From Cheilinus undulatus (Eukaryota; Chordata; Actinopteri; Labriformes; Labridae): 64,000 nt of DNA. Both the position numbers and the translations under genes were made by a program. The stretch covers positions 13,836,698 to 13,900,697 of the forward strand of contig NC_054869.1 in assembly GCF_018320785.1 (NCBI RefSeq), given 5' to 3'. Of the stretch, positions 1 to 27,904 are shown one piece after another; position 1 is the first letter of the stretch; each line of letters starts with the position of its first letter. The notes beneath the pieces are model-generated. The model did not search any database and was not told where the DNA came from. It was given only the letters and a program-made list of their open reading frames with translations.

Positions 1-1075
1 TCTGATCACGGGGGAAACCCACTGAGCACACCTTCCTTCAAATTAAGAGTGCGATATCGCTCTGCATATCTAGCATATCCACTAAGGAGAAGTATAACAG
101 CCCACCAACGAGCTCTTTTTGCCTCCGTTTCCATTTTGTTTTAAATAATTAATTTGGTATTCAAGAGACGATTAGGCTCCTTGCACGTTTCCTCCACGGT
201 CTCGTTTTTGGCCATGTAACTGTGGTTAAATGTCGTGTAAATGAGTCGTGCATTACGGCAGTGGTTTTATTATTTCTAGGGGGATAAAGCGTTACGTAAT
301 TATAACGGAGGCATCCTGTTGTCGCCATTCATCGAGGGCAGGAATCGGGATGTTGTAGCGCCCGGAGCAGGAAACACCAGCGATGATAGCTTGAATGTAC
401 TTCTGGCAGTACAAAATATATTATTACAAAGGCTTTTACCATCCATGTTTTGTACAGTTTCCGCTCTGAAAGCTTTATTTTTACACACAAGCACGCCGGA
501 GACTTAAAAGATGACGTGGTCAGAGCTGTAGTGAGAGATGAGTTTTCAGTTCCGCACATGAGGCCTCAAGATGATTTAAAGACAATTAAAAAGCCTTATG
601 ATTGTTTTCTCTGAATAGCTATCAAAATTATGGCATTCATTTTGTGTTATTCTATTTTTATGCAAGTTTCTGCGTAAAGAGTTGTTGTTTTAACTAAAAA
701 AGCCATTTGATTTTGCACCCATAGCTCAAAAAATGGGTCCACAATATGCATAACTATAAATAATACAGGATATATTGCTAATATAAGTAATGATTTGCAC
801 TAAAATGACCATGACAAATTATACACTGTGCTTTATTAGTTTTCCATGCTACTTCTTTATGCTTTGTGCTACTGTTACTTTTACTGTTAAGATGATGACC
901 AATATTGGAAAACCATTCTGTGTTTAGACTTATTTAGTATAGATTGGAACAGATGGTCCCAAACACTGATGTAGGTCCACCTTTGTCTTGCAGGTCAGCG
1001 TCATAGACAGCTGATGGATCCAGAGTGACCATTAAATCACCATTCTGCACAGCTGGCCTGTCATCCTCCGTCACT
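1..1075 (+). other. Upstream region and 5'UTR of SLC7A4
   Basis: No coding gene is recognisable here. A pyrimidine-rich tract ending in AG at 992-993 looks like a splice acceptor, so the first coding exon probably begins at 994 with about 82 bases of 5'UTR. One or more non-coding 5' exons would then lie further upstream, in the first kilobase or outside the window, but I could not locate them. The frame of the protein stays open upstream to a GTG at 1025, but the first in-frame ATG is at 1076. Confidence 0.5.
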
Positions 1076-11414
<10,339 letters not shown>

Positions 11415-12879
11415 TGTGTGACCAAACAAAGTCATTACTACTGCCTGGTACCATGTGTTGTCTCACACTCTTACGCTGTTCTATTACTACTGTACTCTCT
11501 GTATCTCACTCCCTTTAGCCTGTGAGCGGCCTGCCACAGTCTGTACTTGTTTCTCTGCAGATGTTAGCACACCACAGGATGGGATGCACGCTCTCTGTCT
11601 CGTTGTGAAGCATATTTGTATATCTTGTAATACTCGAATGTACAGTAGAGAGCTTTATTACTGTTCTGTAAAGCATCAAAGTTGTGTTATATCCTTTAAG
11701 ACTAGCTCTCTCCTCTGCAACTTTCACAAGATTTCAGAAACCATGAGGTCAGTTTTTTCTTTGTGACTACAGTTTTAGTTAAGCATACTCAGTGGAGAAC
11801 ATTTAAAGTATTGATGCATATCTGGAGCTGCAAGTCAGCAATCACTTATTTTAAAGAAAACCCAGTGCACTGTTTGAGTATATTAAGCATGTGTTAGTTA
11901 AGCAGAGGAATGCACAGACTTTCTGAGTTTACATTTTTGCCTTCTTCTTTAATTTTCCCGGTTTCTAACAAACTATTTAACCCCATATTCTCAGATATGT
12001 ATTTATTTTTCTATTGAAACTATTTTGCTTTTGTACAGCTTTGATTTTTTCTTTGTTTTCTGTTGCTGCCACTGATGGTTTTGTGTATGTGTTCTATATG
12101 TTATGTAACGACCTCCATTAGACCCCATCAGTAATTTTGTTAACCTTTGAAGTATCTGAACACCACTGCAGTTCTTCTCTTAATCTCCTTAATCTCATCC
12201 CATGACCTCTTACTTTTTGTGTCACTGATTTCGCAGTCGTTTCTCACACTCATTTTTACACTTTTGCCCAGCTGGAATGAGATTACACAATTAAAGCACA
12301 TTAATTATTAAGCTTCTATTTCACAGTCATATGACTGATTTCCAGAGATTACCTGAGAAATTTTAAGAATATCTGATATACTCTGATCACTTTAAGATCT
12401 TGCTCTGCACAAATATTTAGTCAGCCAATCACAAGACAGCAACTAATACATTTAGACATGTAGACAAGATCAAGACGATCTTGACCTTGCATCAGAATGA
12501 GGAAGAAAGGAGATTTTACCCCTTAGAATTATGGGTAAAATGAGTCAAAAAGGCTATCCATATTAACTTGAATGCTGTATTTGAGCCATGAGTACAAGCA
12601 CAAACAAGGTGTCAAGGCATCAGACTCACGGTAGCTGCTACTAGTATTGAGTTCTACAACAAAAAAACAAGGTATGACTGTAGCTGGGAGGTATTAGCTG
12701 GAAAACCCCTGTAGATAACTGAATGCTATAACAATAATCTGCCAGCCTGCCTGTGGGCCCTTGGATTTTTAAGGGGTTAAGTGACTTTTTTTAAGACTAA
12801 ATTTTGACCCTGTCAATTGAAAGTTGCAGCATTAACTGAGTCTCAGCAGACCAAGCAACATTTCCCAATCTTTTCATCC

Positions 12880-13192
12880 TCCAATTTTGGTGATCCAATT
12901 CAAATTGTAGCATAAGTTTCCAGTTCTTAGCTGAGAGGAGTCTTCTGCTGCAGTAACTCATCTGCTTCTATGTTTGACTGGTTTTGCATCAGTTATGCTT
13001 GTCTCAGGCCATCAGATGCCATCAGCCATGTCACTCTTATTACCATTCTGATGCTCGATTTTAACTTCAGCAGATGACTTTGACCATGTCTACATGCTTA
13101 AATGAAATGGTTGCTGCCATTTTATTGGCTGATTAGAAATTTGCATTAAAATGCAGTTGAACAGTTGTACCTAATAAAGTGATCAGTGTGTA
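12880..13192. mobile_element. Internally deleted DNA-transposon relic in the SLC7A4 3'UTR
   Basis: Fragments that I recognise from a common teleost DNA-transposon family are collinear here: TCAAATTGTAGC and GTTCTTAGCTGAGAGGAG near 12900-12940, TCTTCTGCTGCAGTAACTCA, then ATTCTGATGCTCGATTTTAA, GACCATGTCTACATGC, ATTGGCTGATTAGAAATTTG and finally TGTACCTAATAAAGTGATCA at 13165-13185. Most of the transposase-coding middle is missing. The superfamily is not certain from this piece. Confidence 0.6.
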
Positions 13193-13992
13193 TAAGGCAA
13201 GCACAAACCTATTAAATGAAATCAGGGTAGAATATATTGGCAGGCCAGCAGATATTTGTTATGCTAAACGGGGGATGTGCTTCATCTCTCTGAGGCCTCC
13301 GTAATCCCTGCAGATTTGCAGTGTTCACTGTCGCCAGTCTGCGGCCTGACCTAGATTAAAAACAGCACACATGTGAGACTGATAACATTCCTGCTGCCGG
13401 CACTCAAACAAAAGCTTCATCCAGCAGCACAATGCTTTAATTTTACTACAAAGATAAATGTACCTTAAAGGATCCCATTGATGTTTTTCTCGCTTAGTTT
13501 GCTTGTTTGCATGTATTGTAAGAAACCAATGGCCTTAAACGTGATGTCATAGATGCAGACTGAATTCCAAAGTAAACAATCCTAGTTATTTCTTTATTTT
13601 ATTCTGTTTAATGCTAACTGTTACACAAGACTTTCATGCTTTCTCGGTATTGAACCAAAACACAGAGAATTCACACATTAGGAGGTGCTGGGGCATGACA
13701 TGGAGTCAGGTTTACCAGGATTTTGTACAACTTTGCACACTGATGTCTGTTGATTTTGTGTCACAGTTTTGCTTTTGTGACAAATCTTGACCCTTGGGTG
13801 CTTTCTTTTATTTTTAAGCTGATCGCTGTCTCACCTCTTTCTCTCGTCTCTTTCTATGCCAGGACGCACAGGCATAAATGATCTTTTTTCTAACTTCTGA
13901 ATATTACTGTACTCTCTACTTGCACATTGTTATCAAATCTTTCTGTTATGTTGTATGTCTGTATAAACATGTAAAAGATGTGTTACACATGA

Positions 13993-13998
13993 AATAAA
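13993..13998 (+). promoter_or_regulatory. Poly(A) signal AATAAA, SLC7A4
   Basis: A canonical AATAAA lies about 2.6 kb after the SLC7A4 stop, and A-rich sequence (TTTACAAAAATC) follows about 20 bases later. It is the best candidate for the distal end of the transcript. An alternative AATAAA lies at 13173-13178. Confidence 0.55.
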
Positions 13999-14020
13999 TG
14001 TTTTGAAGCAGCATTTACAA

Positions 14021-17000
14021 AAATCAAAACTGTGGCATTATCTCTTCTTTCTATTACATACTAGACCATTCAGGAAGCATTAGTGAAAATATAAGGGTAG
14101 TTTGCATATTTTCTTCTGCTTAGAGAGTTCAAGTCAAAAGGCACAAGTTATTTTACAGTGAAGCCGGCTTTGGCTGTTTTTTAAGGTTAACTACATTATA
14201 AAGTGTGAACATGTAAGATAATATAAACTTTATTGTCCCTCAGAGTGAGATATTTGTCTTGGGCTCTTTGCTCATGCTGTAACTGTAAAAAAGACAACAT
14301 TCAAAAACAGAAATTTAAGATAAGACATTGAGTATTAATTAATTAAAAAAACAAAACTAGAAGATGAATAACATTAGCTTCTTTGAGTGCCAGTGCAAAA
14401 ATGCAGCACAGGGCAGCCTGGGTTGCAGTAGTGCAGCGCAATTTATTCTGATGACATAGAAAAAAAGGAAAATGAATACATACAAGTATCATGAAACTAA
14501 TCAGTACAGTAAGTAGAGTGTGTTGGTGTGCATACCATGATAGGAATGTTCATGTTGCATACTGACAGTTTAAACAGCTAACCCAGAAAGATAATATCAG
14601 TAGAAATATGCACTTTTTATGAAGTTAATGTGTACTTGTTTTACATGAATTATAATTAATATATAATACAGAACACAACATGGTTCAACAAAATAAAACG
14701 GAAGATAACATGTAACCAGTACCATGAAAAGAACTACTGTATCTTCTATTTGCAACATTAAATATTTATACACACATTTTCCTCACTCTCACATGATGAC
14801 CAGCCCTACACCCTCAGTCCTAACCAACATATTAAAGACACAAGGGTAAAAGATGGTGTAAAGGAACACATAACAGGCTACATAGAGGGCTGACTTTACT
14901 CCAAGTAGGGCGTTAAAGAGTGGAGGTATGAAAGAGCTTGGTCAGTTTCGTATTGAATTTTACATGAACAAATAAATGAATACATTGCATCTTCCTGAAT
15001 TGTTTTTCACCATGATTCATTCTAATTTTACATCAACATTAGAGACAGTATACTCATTTTATATCAAGGACTCCCTGAGTCCCTCCAGTTTCTCATTATT
15101 GTTTGTTTTTCCACCTTTAGACTTGTCTGAATAAAGTCCCTGACTCTAAACTGTCAGCACTGTTCCTTAGCTTCAACCTGAACAGTCTGGAAGGGGTCCA
15201 ATTACAGGATCTTGAATTGAATTTGTTAAATTTTCATGTCTCTGCACTTTAAACGGCAACATCAATTTTACTTAGAAACACTGAGTTGAATTGACTCAGT
15301 TTTTGTAACCTGTTATAAATACTTATCATAAACAAGTTGCTTGTACTTCTTGGTCATAACAGCTAAAGGGCTAAATTTACTTTATTTTACTTTGTTTAAA
15401 CTAATGAAGTAAAAGGTGGTTAAAATTGAGTTGTGTTTACTTAAAAATCCAAAACAGCTATTTCAACTCTGTTTTTATGAGCTGATAGAACTCATTTTAG
15501 TTTCAAGTGAACAGTACTCAAACAATTTAAGTATTTTTGTTATAACTCATAATTTGAGTTATGCCAAATCTGCAAAGTTTTCCCAGAATGCCTTTGGGTA
15601 CTAAACCTTTACGCACCATGAGTTAAGTTGCTGTCTCAATTACAGAGCTCTCGCCTATGGGGGATGATGTTGATGCTATTAATGTCAATGGATGGGAAAC
15701 TGACATTAATGAATTATCAACTACTGGTTCAGTGGGTCATTAACAGCCATTGTTAGTCCACCTTAAGTGAAACGATAACTTAAGAAAAGAGACTTTTGCA
15801 ATGAGTACTATTTGAAGTTTTAAGGTAAGCAGTAAACTATGATAGTTTGAGTTCTTTGAACTTATTGGTCTTTACAGTGCACTAAAAATAAGTATTGCAC
15901 ACTCAAAGTAGATAATTCAGCATAAGTCCTGCAAACTCAAATTAACATTTGATCTGAAACAGAAGATTTGACTTTACAGGTTAATGTTTCTTTCCCCATT
16001 AGAGTGACCAGCAGGTTGCAGAGCTGTATTTATTTCCAGAATTATTTCTAGATAAATTATATTCATTAACCAGCCTTTCAAATGCAGAGGTGCTAAGTAA
16101 CTAAGTACAAAAACTTTATTACCTTACTTAAGTAGAAATTTTGGGTATCTATACTTTACTGGAGTAATTATTTTTCAGCCTACTTTTTACTTCTACTCCT
16201 TACATTTTTCAGCAATTATCTGTACCTTCTACTCCTTATATTTTAAAAATAGCCTCGTGACTCCTATTTCATTTCAGCTTGTTTTCATTCCGGCTTGGCA
16301 TCGTTCAAAAACACACAAATAAAAAACCCAAAAACCTATCCAGATAAATCGCGCAATCCAGATAGAGTGAATTTGATTGTGGTTGTATGAGAAGTATGAA
16401 CATAATATCATTCCGACACCCTATTGGTTTGTACGCGTCGCACCTGTGCACGACAAAAATCAGGTCACACTCCAGCAAGGAAATAGCAGATGTATGTAGC
16501 CTAGTCCGAAGATGTCCGTGGCAGAGACTCAAGAGAACTTGAGTGAAATGTCCCAACCAAGCAGCAGCGAGGAGGTTGGTAGTACACATATATGGTTCTT
16601 GAATGTATTTGCATTGTACTAAAATGCGTTTATTTTCAGTGGGCATAAATGCGGCTGAAACAGGTGCATCCCAAATTTTTCAACATTAACAGGTTACTAT
16701 AACATTATAGTCATTATGGCCTTTAGAAAAATGTTTTTTTGGGGGAGGTGGGGTAGCGCACTATAGGCCCCTGTGGCGTGGCCTAAGCTTTTGTCCTTAA
16801 TGTCACTTTTCCCCCCTTACATTACTTTTACTTATATACTTGAAGTAGTTTTGAAACCAGTACTTTTACACTTTTACTTGAGTAAAAAGCTTGAGTCGAT
16901 ACTTCCACTTCTACAGAAGTCTTTTTAGACCCTAGTATCTATATACTTCTGAGTAATGAATGTGAACACTTTTGACATCTCTGCTCAAATGACTCCATAA

Positions 17001-18250
17001 TATCTGTCTGCATTATAATTCCTTTTTCTTTATCACTTTTAAACTTTGGTCTTTTCCAAATGAGCCTGGCCAGTTTTTATATGTAAACCTTGGATATAAG
17101 ATTAGAAATGTTATTGGTACAACTATTTAAGGTGTTTTCCTTTTTACATTTGTCTTAATCCAAGTAGGTCACAAAAGTGTAATTAGTAAAACTTATTGTT
17201 TATAAAGGCACAGAACAACAATAATTCTCTATTTGTCAGACTTCATATTGAAACTGTAACTGTGGTGCAGCATAATGTAGAATTTGTCTTTTTTTCTGTT
17301 GGTTGCTCAGATGGTGCTCCAGTTAAGTTGACTTTAATCCTCACAGGCATCTGTGGCCCTGACAGAAAAAGATCTCACTTCATTTCATTCGTGATGACAC
17401 AGCTGCATAGTTAACCCAATTTACAGATTAACCCTCAGGTCAGGAGCTGTCGTTGAAGTGAATGAAACAGTATCTCAGGTGTTCATTCAGGAATCAAATC
17501 AGAGGGAAAGATGACCTTTAGTCCCCGTCAGGTGTTTGTAGAGTGTTACTAGTTTATGAATGTGGGTAGAAACACACATTTGACTTTAAAAGCACAGACA
17601 CAAAGGATCTCTTTGACTCCTCGTACAGCTCAGGTTACACAGCAGAGCTCATAGTCCCCACTGTCTCAGTGATCTACAGCATGTGTGGTCTCCAGCTCTG
17701 TGCACTATCGAATATTCACTGACTGATTATCCTTGAGGGCGTGAAACAAAAGGTCTCTAGTGATCCAGCAGAGCACGAATCCTGTGAGTTCCTGCATCTC
17801 CATGGAAACCACCCCCCTCCCTCATCAGTTGGTGCTATCAAGACATCTGCGTCTGTTTGTTTGTGTGACATTCAAGGTTGTTACCACCCTTTTACTCTGA
17901 ATGCTGTGAGTCATCTGCAGTGAGGGCTTCAGATGCATGCAGGTTAGTTTGACCAGCGGATCATATGTCAAGTAACTGAATATGACAAAACCATCAACGC
18001 CCTGTTTCAACAGCAGTAAAATTACAGTATATATACACAGTGAGGTTATGTCAATTTTAAAACAGGTGGTGTGACAGTTTCTGTTACAGTTGGTGCATGT
18101 AATGATGGTGTCATTGTACAACAATATTATGGCTTATTAAGGATAGCGTGTGAAAAGATATTGGCGTATTTATGTAGTGTTTGCTGTTGTTTTTCAAAGA
18201 CAAGAATGTTTTTTACTATCTGATTAAACCTATTATGTGTCTTTGCACTC
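14021..18250. other. Spacer between the convergent SLC7A4 and CCDC157 genes
   Basis: This is AT-rich intergenic DNA with no recognisable gene or RNA. It holds a short hAT element at 16085-16983. The stretch 15200-15960, with repeated AACTCA/TGAGTT motifs, may be another old non-autonomous element, but I could not define its ends. The 3'UTR of CCDC157 must lie in the right-hand part; I found no clear AATAAA on the minus strand close to its stop. Confidence 0.5.
16085..16983. mobile_element. Short non-autonomous hAT element with 8-bp target duplication
   Basis: The element begins CAGAGGTGCTAAGTAAC and ends with the reverse complement of CAGAGATGTC. It is flanked by TTCAAATG (16077-16084) and CTCAAATG (16984-16991), an 8-bp duplication with one mismatch, as expected of hAT transposition. 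Both ends are rich in ACTTAAGTA/ACTTGAGTAAAA motifs that recur in many fish elements. No transposase frame survives in the 899 bp, so it was mobilised in trans. Confidence 0.8.
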
Positions 18251-22178
<3,928 letters not shown>

Positions 22179-25100
22179 ATGCCGCCCGGGCCTGTTCAAA
22201 TAGTCCAGCCGGAGCCCAACAACAAGGTGAGTAAACCGCTAGAGTTAGCATATGTTAGCATTAGCAGAATTGTCTGCGTGTTACTTTGTGGGGAAACTAT
22301 TGGCACTTTGTTGCAGTTTGAGCCACTGTGTGTTTCTGTGGAGGATTATTTGGGAATAGCTGACGTCTGTTTCTAATAACCAAAGCAATGCGTAATAGTT
22401 TTTCCAGTTAGCTTGTTGTTAGCATTGACGCTCAATTCATTCACATTAGCAAAATTCAAAGTATGATGTTTCAGCAGCTCATAACTTTTGACGTTACTTG
22501 AATTCAACGTTAGAATATCTGTGTTTGAATAAAGTCGTAAATTTATTAGACATCAAAAATGAAGTGTTGATGTTATTTCTATAAAATTGTGTTTACCAAT
22601 CTGCAGTATACGTATAAATTATAAGTAAGTTGTCATTACTACATTTTGCTATGAGGGGACGATAGCTCCACACAGTAACTGGACAGCCTTTTACTATTTT
22701 ATTTATTTTATTGATAGGATGACGACTGTAGCTTATACATAGGTAGTACAAGCTTATGATAGCCATTTTGTGACAATGTTTATGTATATGTGTATATATT
22801 TCTCTGTGTGTATATTGCAGAATAACACTATTATTTTTTGTCCACAGAATGATGCAGTGGTGGAAGAAACCCCTGCCACCAAACCCATCGTTGGTATCAT
22901 ATATCCGCCTCCTGAGGTCCGAAACATTGTTGACAAGACAGCCAGCTTTGTTGCCAGGTTGGTAACTCTGCACGTTTCCATTTTCTCCATGTGCATCTTT
23001 ACTTCATTTCATGACAATGATATGTAATTTCTTTATTGTTATGCAGAAATGGACCAGAGTTTGAAGCAAGAATTCGTCAGAATGAGATCAACAATCCAAA
23101 GTTTAATTTCCTCAACCCCAATGACCCCTATCATGCCTACTACCGTCACAAGGTCAATGAATTTAAGGAGGGTAAAGCACAAGAGCCGTCTGCAGCAGTG
23201 CCAAAGGTTATGCAGCAGGCCATGCAACAGTCCCAGCAGCTTCCTCAAAAAGTAAGACATGCATCTCAGTTTACTTTTAACTTTTTTATTATTATTTTAT
23301 TTTTATTAGGGAGATGAATGCAAAATTCACCTTACATCAAGTAGACAAAAGTTACATGATTGAAAAATCCCTCAAAAAAAGGCCTCAAGTCAAAATTTTT
23401 CTGAATGCATTCTGATGAAAAATGTTTACCCTCCATAATATAAATTGCATGAACAAATTTTTAGCCCGTCTTCTAATCTTCTGGATCCCCCAGTTGAAAC
23501 CAATTCCCAGACAGACTGTATTTGAATACAGATTTCAAATACATTTTTAAGCACTTGTGAGCTTCCTGCCAGTAAGATGTGAGTTCTGGGAAATCTCATA
23601 GTAAATAATAATGGTCAGCTGTGTTTGAACCACATAAGCTCCAATAGTTTGTTCCAGCCCCCTGATGTCTCATCTGAACTGGAATAAAATTTCATGCTTT
23701 TCCATCTAAATTTCCTCCACCTGTGTGAAGGTGTATTTCTTCCACTTTGTGTTATAAATATTTTCCTGTATCTCTATATATACGAGTATACCCATTCTTC
23801 TTTCTCTTTTCCATTTCTTTTTAATAGGCAGGGTGTTTGAATTTTAAAAGTTCTGAAAATAGCTGCTTTTACAATTTGATTGCCTATTACAAGTATATTT
23901 TGCTCATGCAAACTTAAACTTCCTGTTTGTCAATAGGTGCAGTCACAGGTGATCCAAGAGACCATTGTCCCCAAAGAGCCCCCTCCAGAATTTGAGTTCA
24001 TTGCAGATCCTCCATCAATCTCAGCATTTGATCTGGATGTTGTGAAGCTCACTGCCCAATTTGTGGCTCGCAATGGCCGCCAGTTTCTCACACAGCTCAT
24101 GCAGAAGGAGCAGAGAAACTACCAGTTTGACTTTCTGCGGCCACAGCACAGCCTTTTCAACTACTTCACCAAATTGGTTGAGCAGTACACTAAGGTGACC
24201 TGTCATGCCTCTCTGATATTACTGCGTTTCTCTGTTTGTGTGGGGATTCTTAACTGTACCGTAAACTTTTTCTCCTATATCTGCAGATTCTGATCCCTCC
24301 AAAAGGACTGCTGAACAAGCTGAAGAAGGAAGCAGAGAATCCAAGAGAGGTTATGGACCAGGTAATCCCCCTTCAAGTGTGACCGTTTATCATACTAAGC
24401 ATTTAATAGCATGTTGCCCATGTTAATCAGCTGTTCTACTGCACAACCACCAGGTGAGGTACCGTGTTGAGTGGGCAAAGTTTCAGGAGCGTGAGCGAAA
24501 AAAGGAGGAGGAGGAAAGAGAGAAGGAACGGGTGGCCTATGCACAAATTGACTGGCATGACTTTGTGGTGGTTGAAACGGTGGACTTCCAGCCAAACGAA
24601 CAAGGTACAATCCCTGCAATGATTCTAATCTTTCATTGTGTAAATTGCATGATAGCAGAAAAATGCATCTTAATATTGTCTCTTTTGCTTTTCAGGACAC
24701 TTCCCACCACCCACCACACCTGAGGAGCTGGGCGCTCGCATCCTGATCCAGGAGCGCTATGAGAAGTATGGAGAGAGTGAGGAGGTAGAGATGGAGGTTG
24801 AGAGTGAGGATGAAGATGACGAACGAGAGAACCGCAAAGATGGCCAGCCATCACAGCCTGATCAAGACACACAAGTGCAGGACATGGATGAGGTAAATGC
24901 TGAGGAAGTCATCAATCACATCACTTTGAAAACTGGCCAATAATAGGTGGCTTTAGTGGCATTTTTTAATTACTATGGATGCTGCATGCATGTTGACCCC
25001 TTTTTAAAATGTTTTAGCTCTTATTGTTTTCCTCTGACTATCTTATACAAAGATGTATGAAGTAAATGTGCCAATATGGAGTTTTAAGCGCCATCTTCCT

Positions 25101-27278
25101 CCTTCTTTAGGGATCTGATGAAGAGGAAGATGGCGTGAAGGCTCCACTGCCACCAGACAACCCAATGCCACCCCCACTGCCACCAACTCCAGACCAGGTT
25201 ATCATTCGCAAAGACTACGATCCAAAAGGTAGCACATCCTTTCAATGGTGATTAAGGTCATATTAAACCATCACTGCATACAGTTAAGGTAATTTTGTTA
25301 TTTTTTTAACCTTGTAGCTTCCAAACCTCAGCCCTCAATCTCAGTTCCGGATGAGTACCTCATCTCGCCAATCACTGGTGAGAAGATCCCGGCTAGTAAG
25401 ATGCAGGAGCACATGCGTATCGGTCTTCTGGATCCACGCTGGCTGGAGCAAAGAGACCGCAGCATCAGAGAGCGACAGACTGAAGATGAAGTCTACGCTC
25501 CTGGTTTGGACATCGAGAGCAGTTTGAAACAGCTGGCTGAGAGGCGTACTGATATCTTTGGTGTAGAAGAGACAGCCATCGGTAAGAAGATTGGTGAAGA
25601 AGAGATCCAGAAGCCAGAGGAGAAGGTGAGTAAAATTATTTCTTAAAGGATTTCTGATGTGAACGATATTGACAACAGAGCCAGTCCTAAAAATGCTTTT
25701 GTTTTCAGGTTACCTGGGATGGCCACTCAGGAAGCATGGCTCGTACTCAACAGGCAGCACAGGCCAACATCACCCTGCAGGAGCAGATTGAAGCCATTCA
25801 CAAGGCCAAAGGACTGGTGGGAGAGGATGATACTAAGGAGAAAATTGGCCCCAGCAAGCCCAGTGAGATTCATCACCCACCTCCCATTCCTTCATCTGCA
25901 CCCAGTTTACCCAAACCCAGTCCTCCAGTCACTGCAGTGCCACGCCCACCTGCCTCTGTGAGTTATTAAAAATATTTCACATTATAAGGGGTCTTAAATT
26001 GTGAGTTTATGACAAATAACAGCCTATTGTACCTTTTTTTTTTTTTTACAGGTGGCACCTCCAGTACGCACTACTCTCTTGTCTGCAGTACCTGTAATTC
26101 CAAGACCACCTGTGGCTCCTGTGGTGCGCCTAGCACCAGGACAAGTTATAACACAGATGCCGCCCATGATTCCTGCTCCTCGTATCAATGTGGTCCCCAT
26201 GCCGCCATCAGCACCTCACATTATGGCACCCAGACCCCCTCCTATGGTTGTCCCAGCTGGTAAGATAAAGGCTTCTCAACAACTGCCTCTGCTATATTAA
26301 GTAATAATATTTCTCATAGGCCTCTTTTTGTTGGAAGTATTATCTAAAATAACTGCTGCTTCTTCCAGCATTTGTCCCTGCTCCTCCTGTGCCACAACCC
26401 CCAAGTGCTGCTCCCCCACCACCAGTCCACCCACCACCACCTCACGAGGATGAGCCAGTCAGCAAAAAGATGAAGACAGAGGACAACCTTATTCCAGAGG
26501 AGGAGTTCCTTCGTAGAAATAAGGTTGGTAGAAGCAGCAACATCTTCATTGCTGCCTAAAAATGTTGGTAGCAACATCTGTAATATACATGCAGAAAATA
26601 TTAAAAATACTGGATTTGGACTTTAACACTCAAACTAATAGTTTAAAAGATGTATAGTAACTAAGAAGTCAGCACACACGAAAATGTAGTTATGAATTGT
26701 TTCAAGTGTGCTAATTTGTGGAAATGTTTTTATGAGCACAGAAATATGAGAATAAAATGAACTTGTGGACACTATTACAAACATATTCATAATATTTCCC
26801 CCTTTTTCAGGGCCCGGTGGCAGTTAAGGTCCAGGTCCCCAACATGCAGGACAAGACCGAATGGAAGCTGAATGGCCAAGTCTTGAATTTTACCGTCCCA
26901 CTCACAGATCAGGTATGCAAATATTCTTCTTTCTCATCTTTTTTAGAAACATTCTTTGCACAAGATCATTTTTGTACAAAATTGTCATGGACATGTTAAT
27001 GGCTTCTCCATAGGTGTCTGTTATTAAAGTCAAAATCCATGAAGCTACGGGCATGCCAGCTGGAAAACAGAAGCTGCAGTATGAGGTAAGCTTTCATTTT
27101 AATCTCCTTTAATCCTTACCTTTAGTGTTTTAACCTCACTGATTTCATAATATCATGCCATCTTTGTTTGTTACAGGGTATTTTCATCAAGGACTCCAAT
27201 TCCCTGGCTTATTACAATATGAGTAATGGCTCCATTATTCACTTGGCACTGAAGGAGAGAGGTGGAAGAAAGAAGTAA
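22179..27278 (+). CDS. sf3a1: SF3A1, splicing factor 3A subunit 1, 15 coding exons, 785 aa
   Basis: Coding exons: 22179-22226, 22848-22957, 23047-23251, 23937-24194, 24287-24361, 24454-24604, 24696-24892, 25111-25228, 25318-25625, 25709-25957, 26052-26259, 26369-26523, 26811-26912, 27014-27085, 27177-27278. All are GT-AG, 2358 bp in total, ending in TAA. The protein is a U2 snRNP component (SF3A complex with SF3A2 and SF3A3) needed for pre-spliceosome assembly in the nucleus. Two SURP modules lie at about residues 40-89 and 156-207 (both with FVARNG). An acidic stretch follows at about 305-355, a conserved block (SPITGEKIPASKMQEHMRIG) at about 405-425, then a proline-rich region at about 515-680 and a ubiquitin-like domain at 695-785. 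The tail ends KERGGRKK; in human this region binds U1 snRNA stem-loop 4. Human SF3A1 is 793 aa and near-identical in the domains. The N-terminal linker is shorter here. Confidence 0.97.
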
Positions 27279-27531
27279 GCCATGCAGCAAAAGAAAAAGA
27301 CTCAACTTGTCAATAATTTGTCACTTTCTGCTGTTGTGTTACTTTGCTTAAATGATGTTTCCATTTCTGTATTGTTCATTTGTTACAAACTTAAATTCTA
27401 CTAAGTGAGCCCAAGGAATTATGCTGTACATTGGCTGACAGACATAGCTTGATGATGTGTGTTCAGCTTTTGATTTCTTAATGACAATATACAGTCATTG
27501 GAAATGTTAAGAATTTGTAGTTATCTAGTTA

Positions 27532-27537
27532 AATAAA
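27532..27537 (+). promoter_or_regulatory. Poly(A) signal AATAAA, SF3A1
   Basis: AATAAA lies 254 bp after the SF3A1 stop, and GT-rich sequence (TTTTGTTGCTTCTGTGTGATG) follows within 30 bp. This implies a short 3'UTR of about 0.27 kb. Confidence 0.75.
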
Positions 27538-27904
27538 GGAAGAAAAAATAATGAGATTTTGTTGCTTCTGTGTGATGTTTGAGATTTCTGTCGATAAATA
27601 TAAAAAGCTCTTAATCAAACATTTTATATGGAAGACTTCTCCATCGAAACAGCAACTAACAGTAAACAAGGTAACAGGATATACAAATGCTCAAATATGG
27701 AAAGAGATCTAAAATATCAAATCCAACAAGATCTAATAGGCTCAAACTGGATTTATGTTGTAAACTAAAGGCAAACTAATGGTAAACCTATGATTAACTA
27801 ATGATAAGCCTGTAATCTAATGGTTAGGAGTGCCTTTATTCTTGTTTTTTTTTTTTACCTTTTTACTAAACTAAATGTAACCTTATGGTAAATTTTGTAC
27901 TGGA

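Larger units (their letters stand above)
11415..14020 (+). other. Probable SLC7A4 3'UTR
   Basis: From the stop codon to the poly(A) signal at 13993 there is no splice-like structure or other gene. I infer a terminal exon with a 3'UTR of about 2.6 kb. It contains a DNA-transposon relic at 12880-13192 that brings its own AATAAA at 13173. A shorter transcript ending there is possible. Transcript ends are inferred, not seen. Confidence 0.5.

Noticed and set aside
1025..1075. N-terminal extension of SLC7A4 from 1025
   Set aside because: The codon there is GTG, not ATG, and the human start aligns with 1076.
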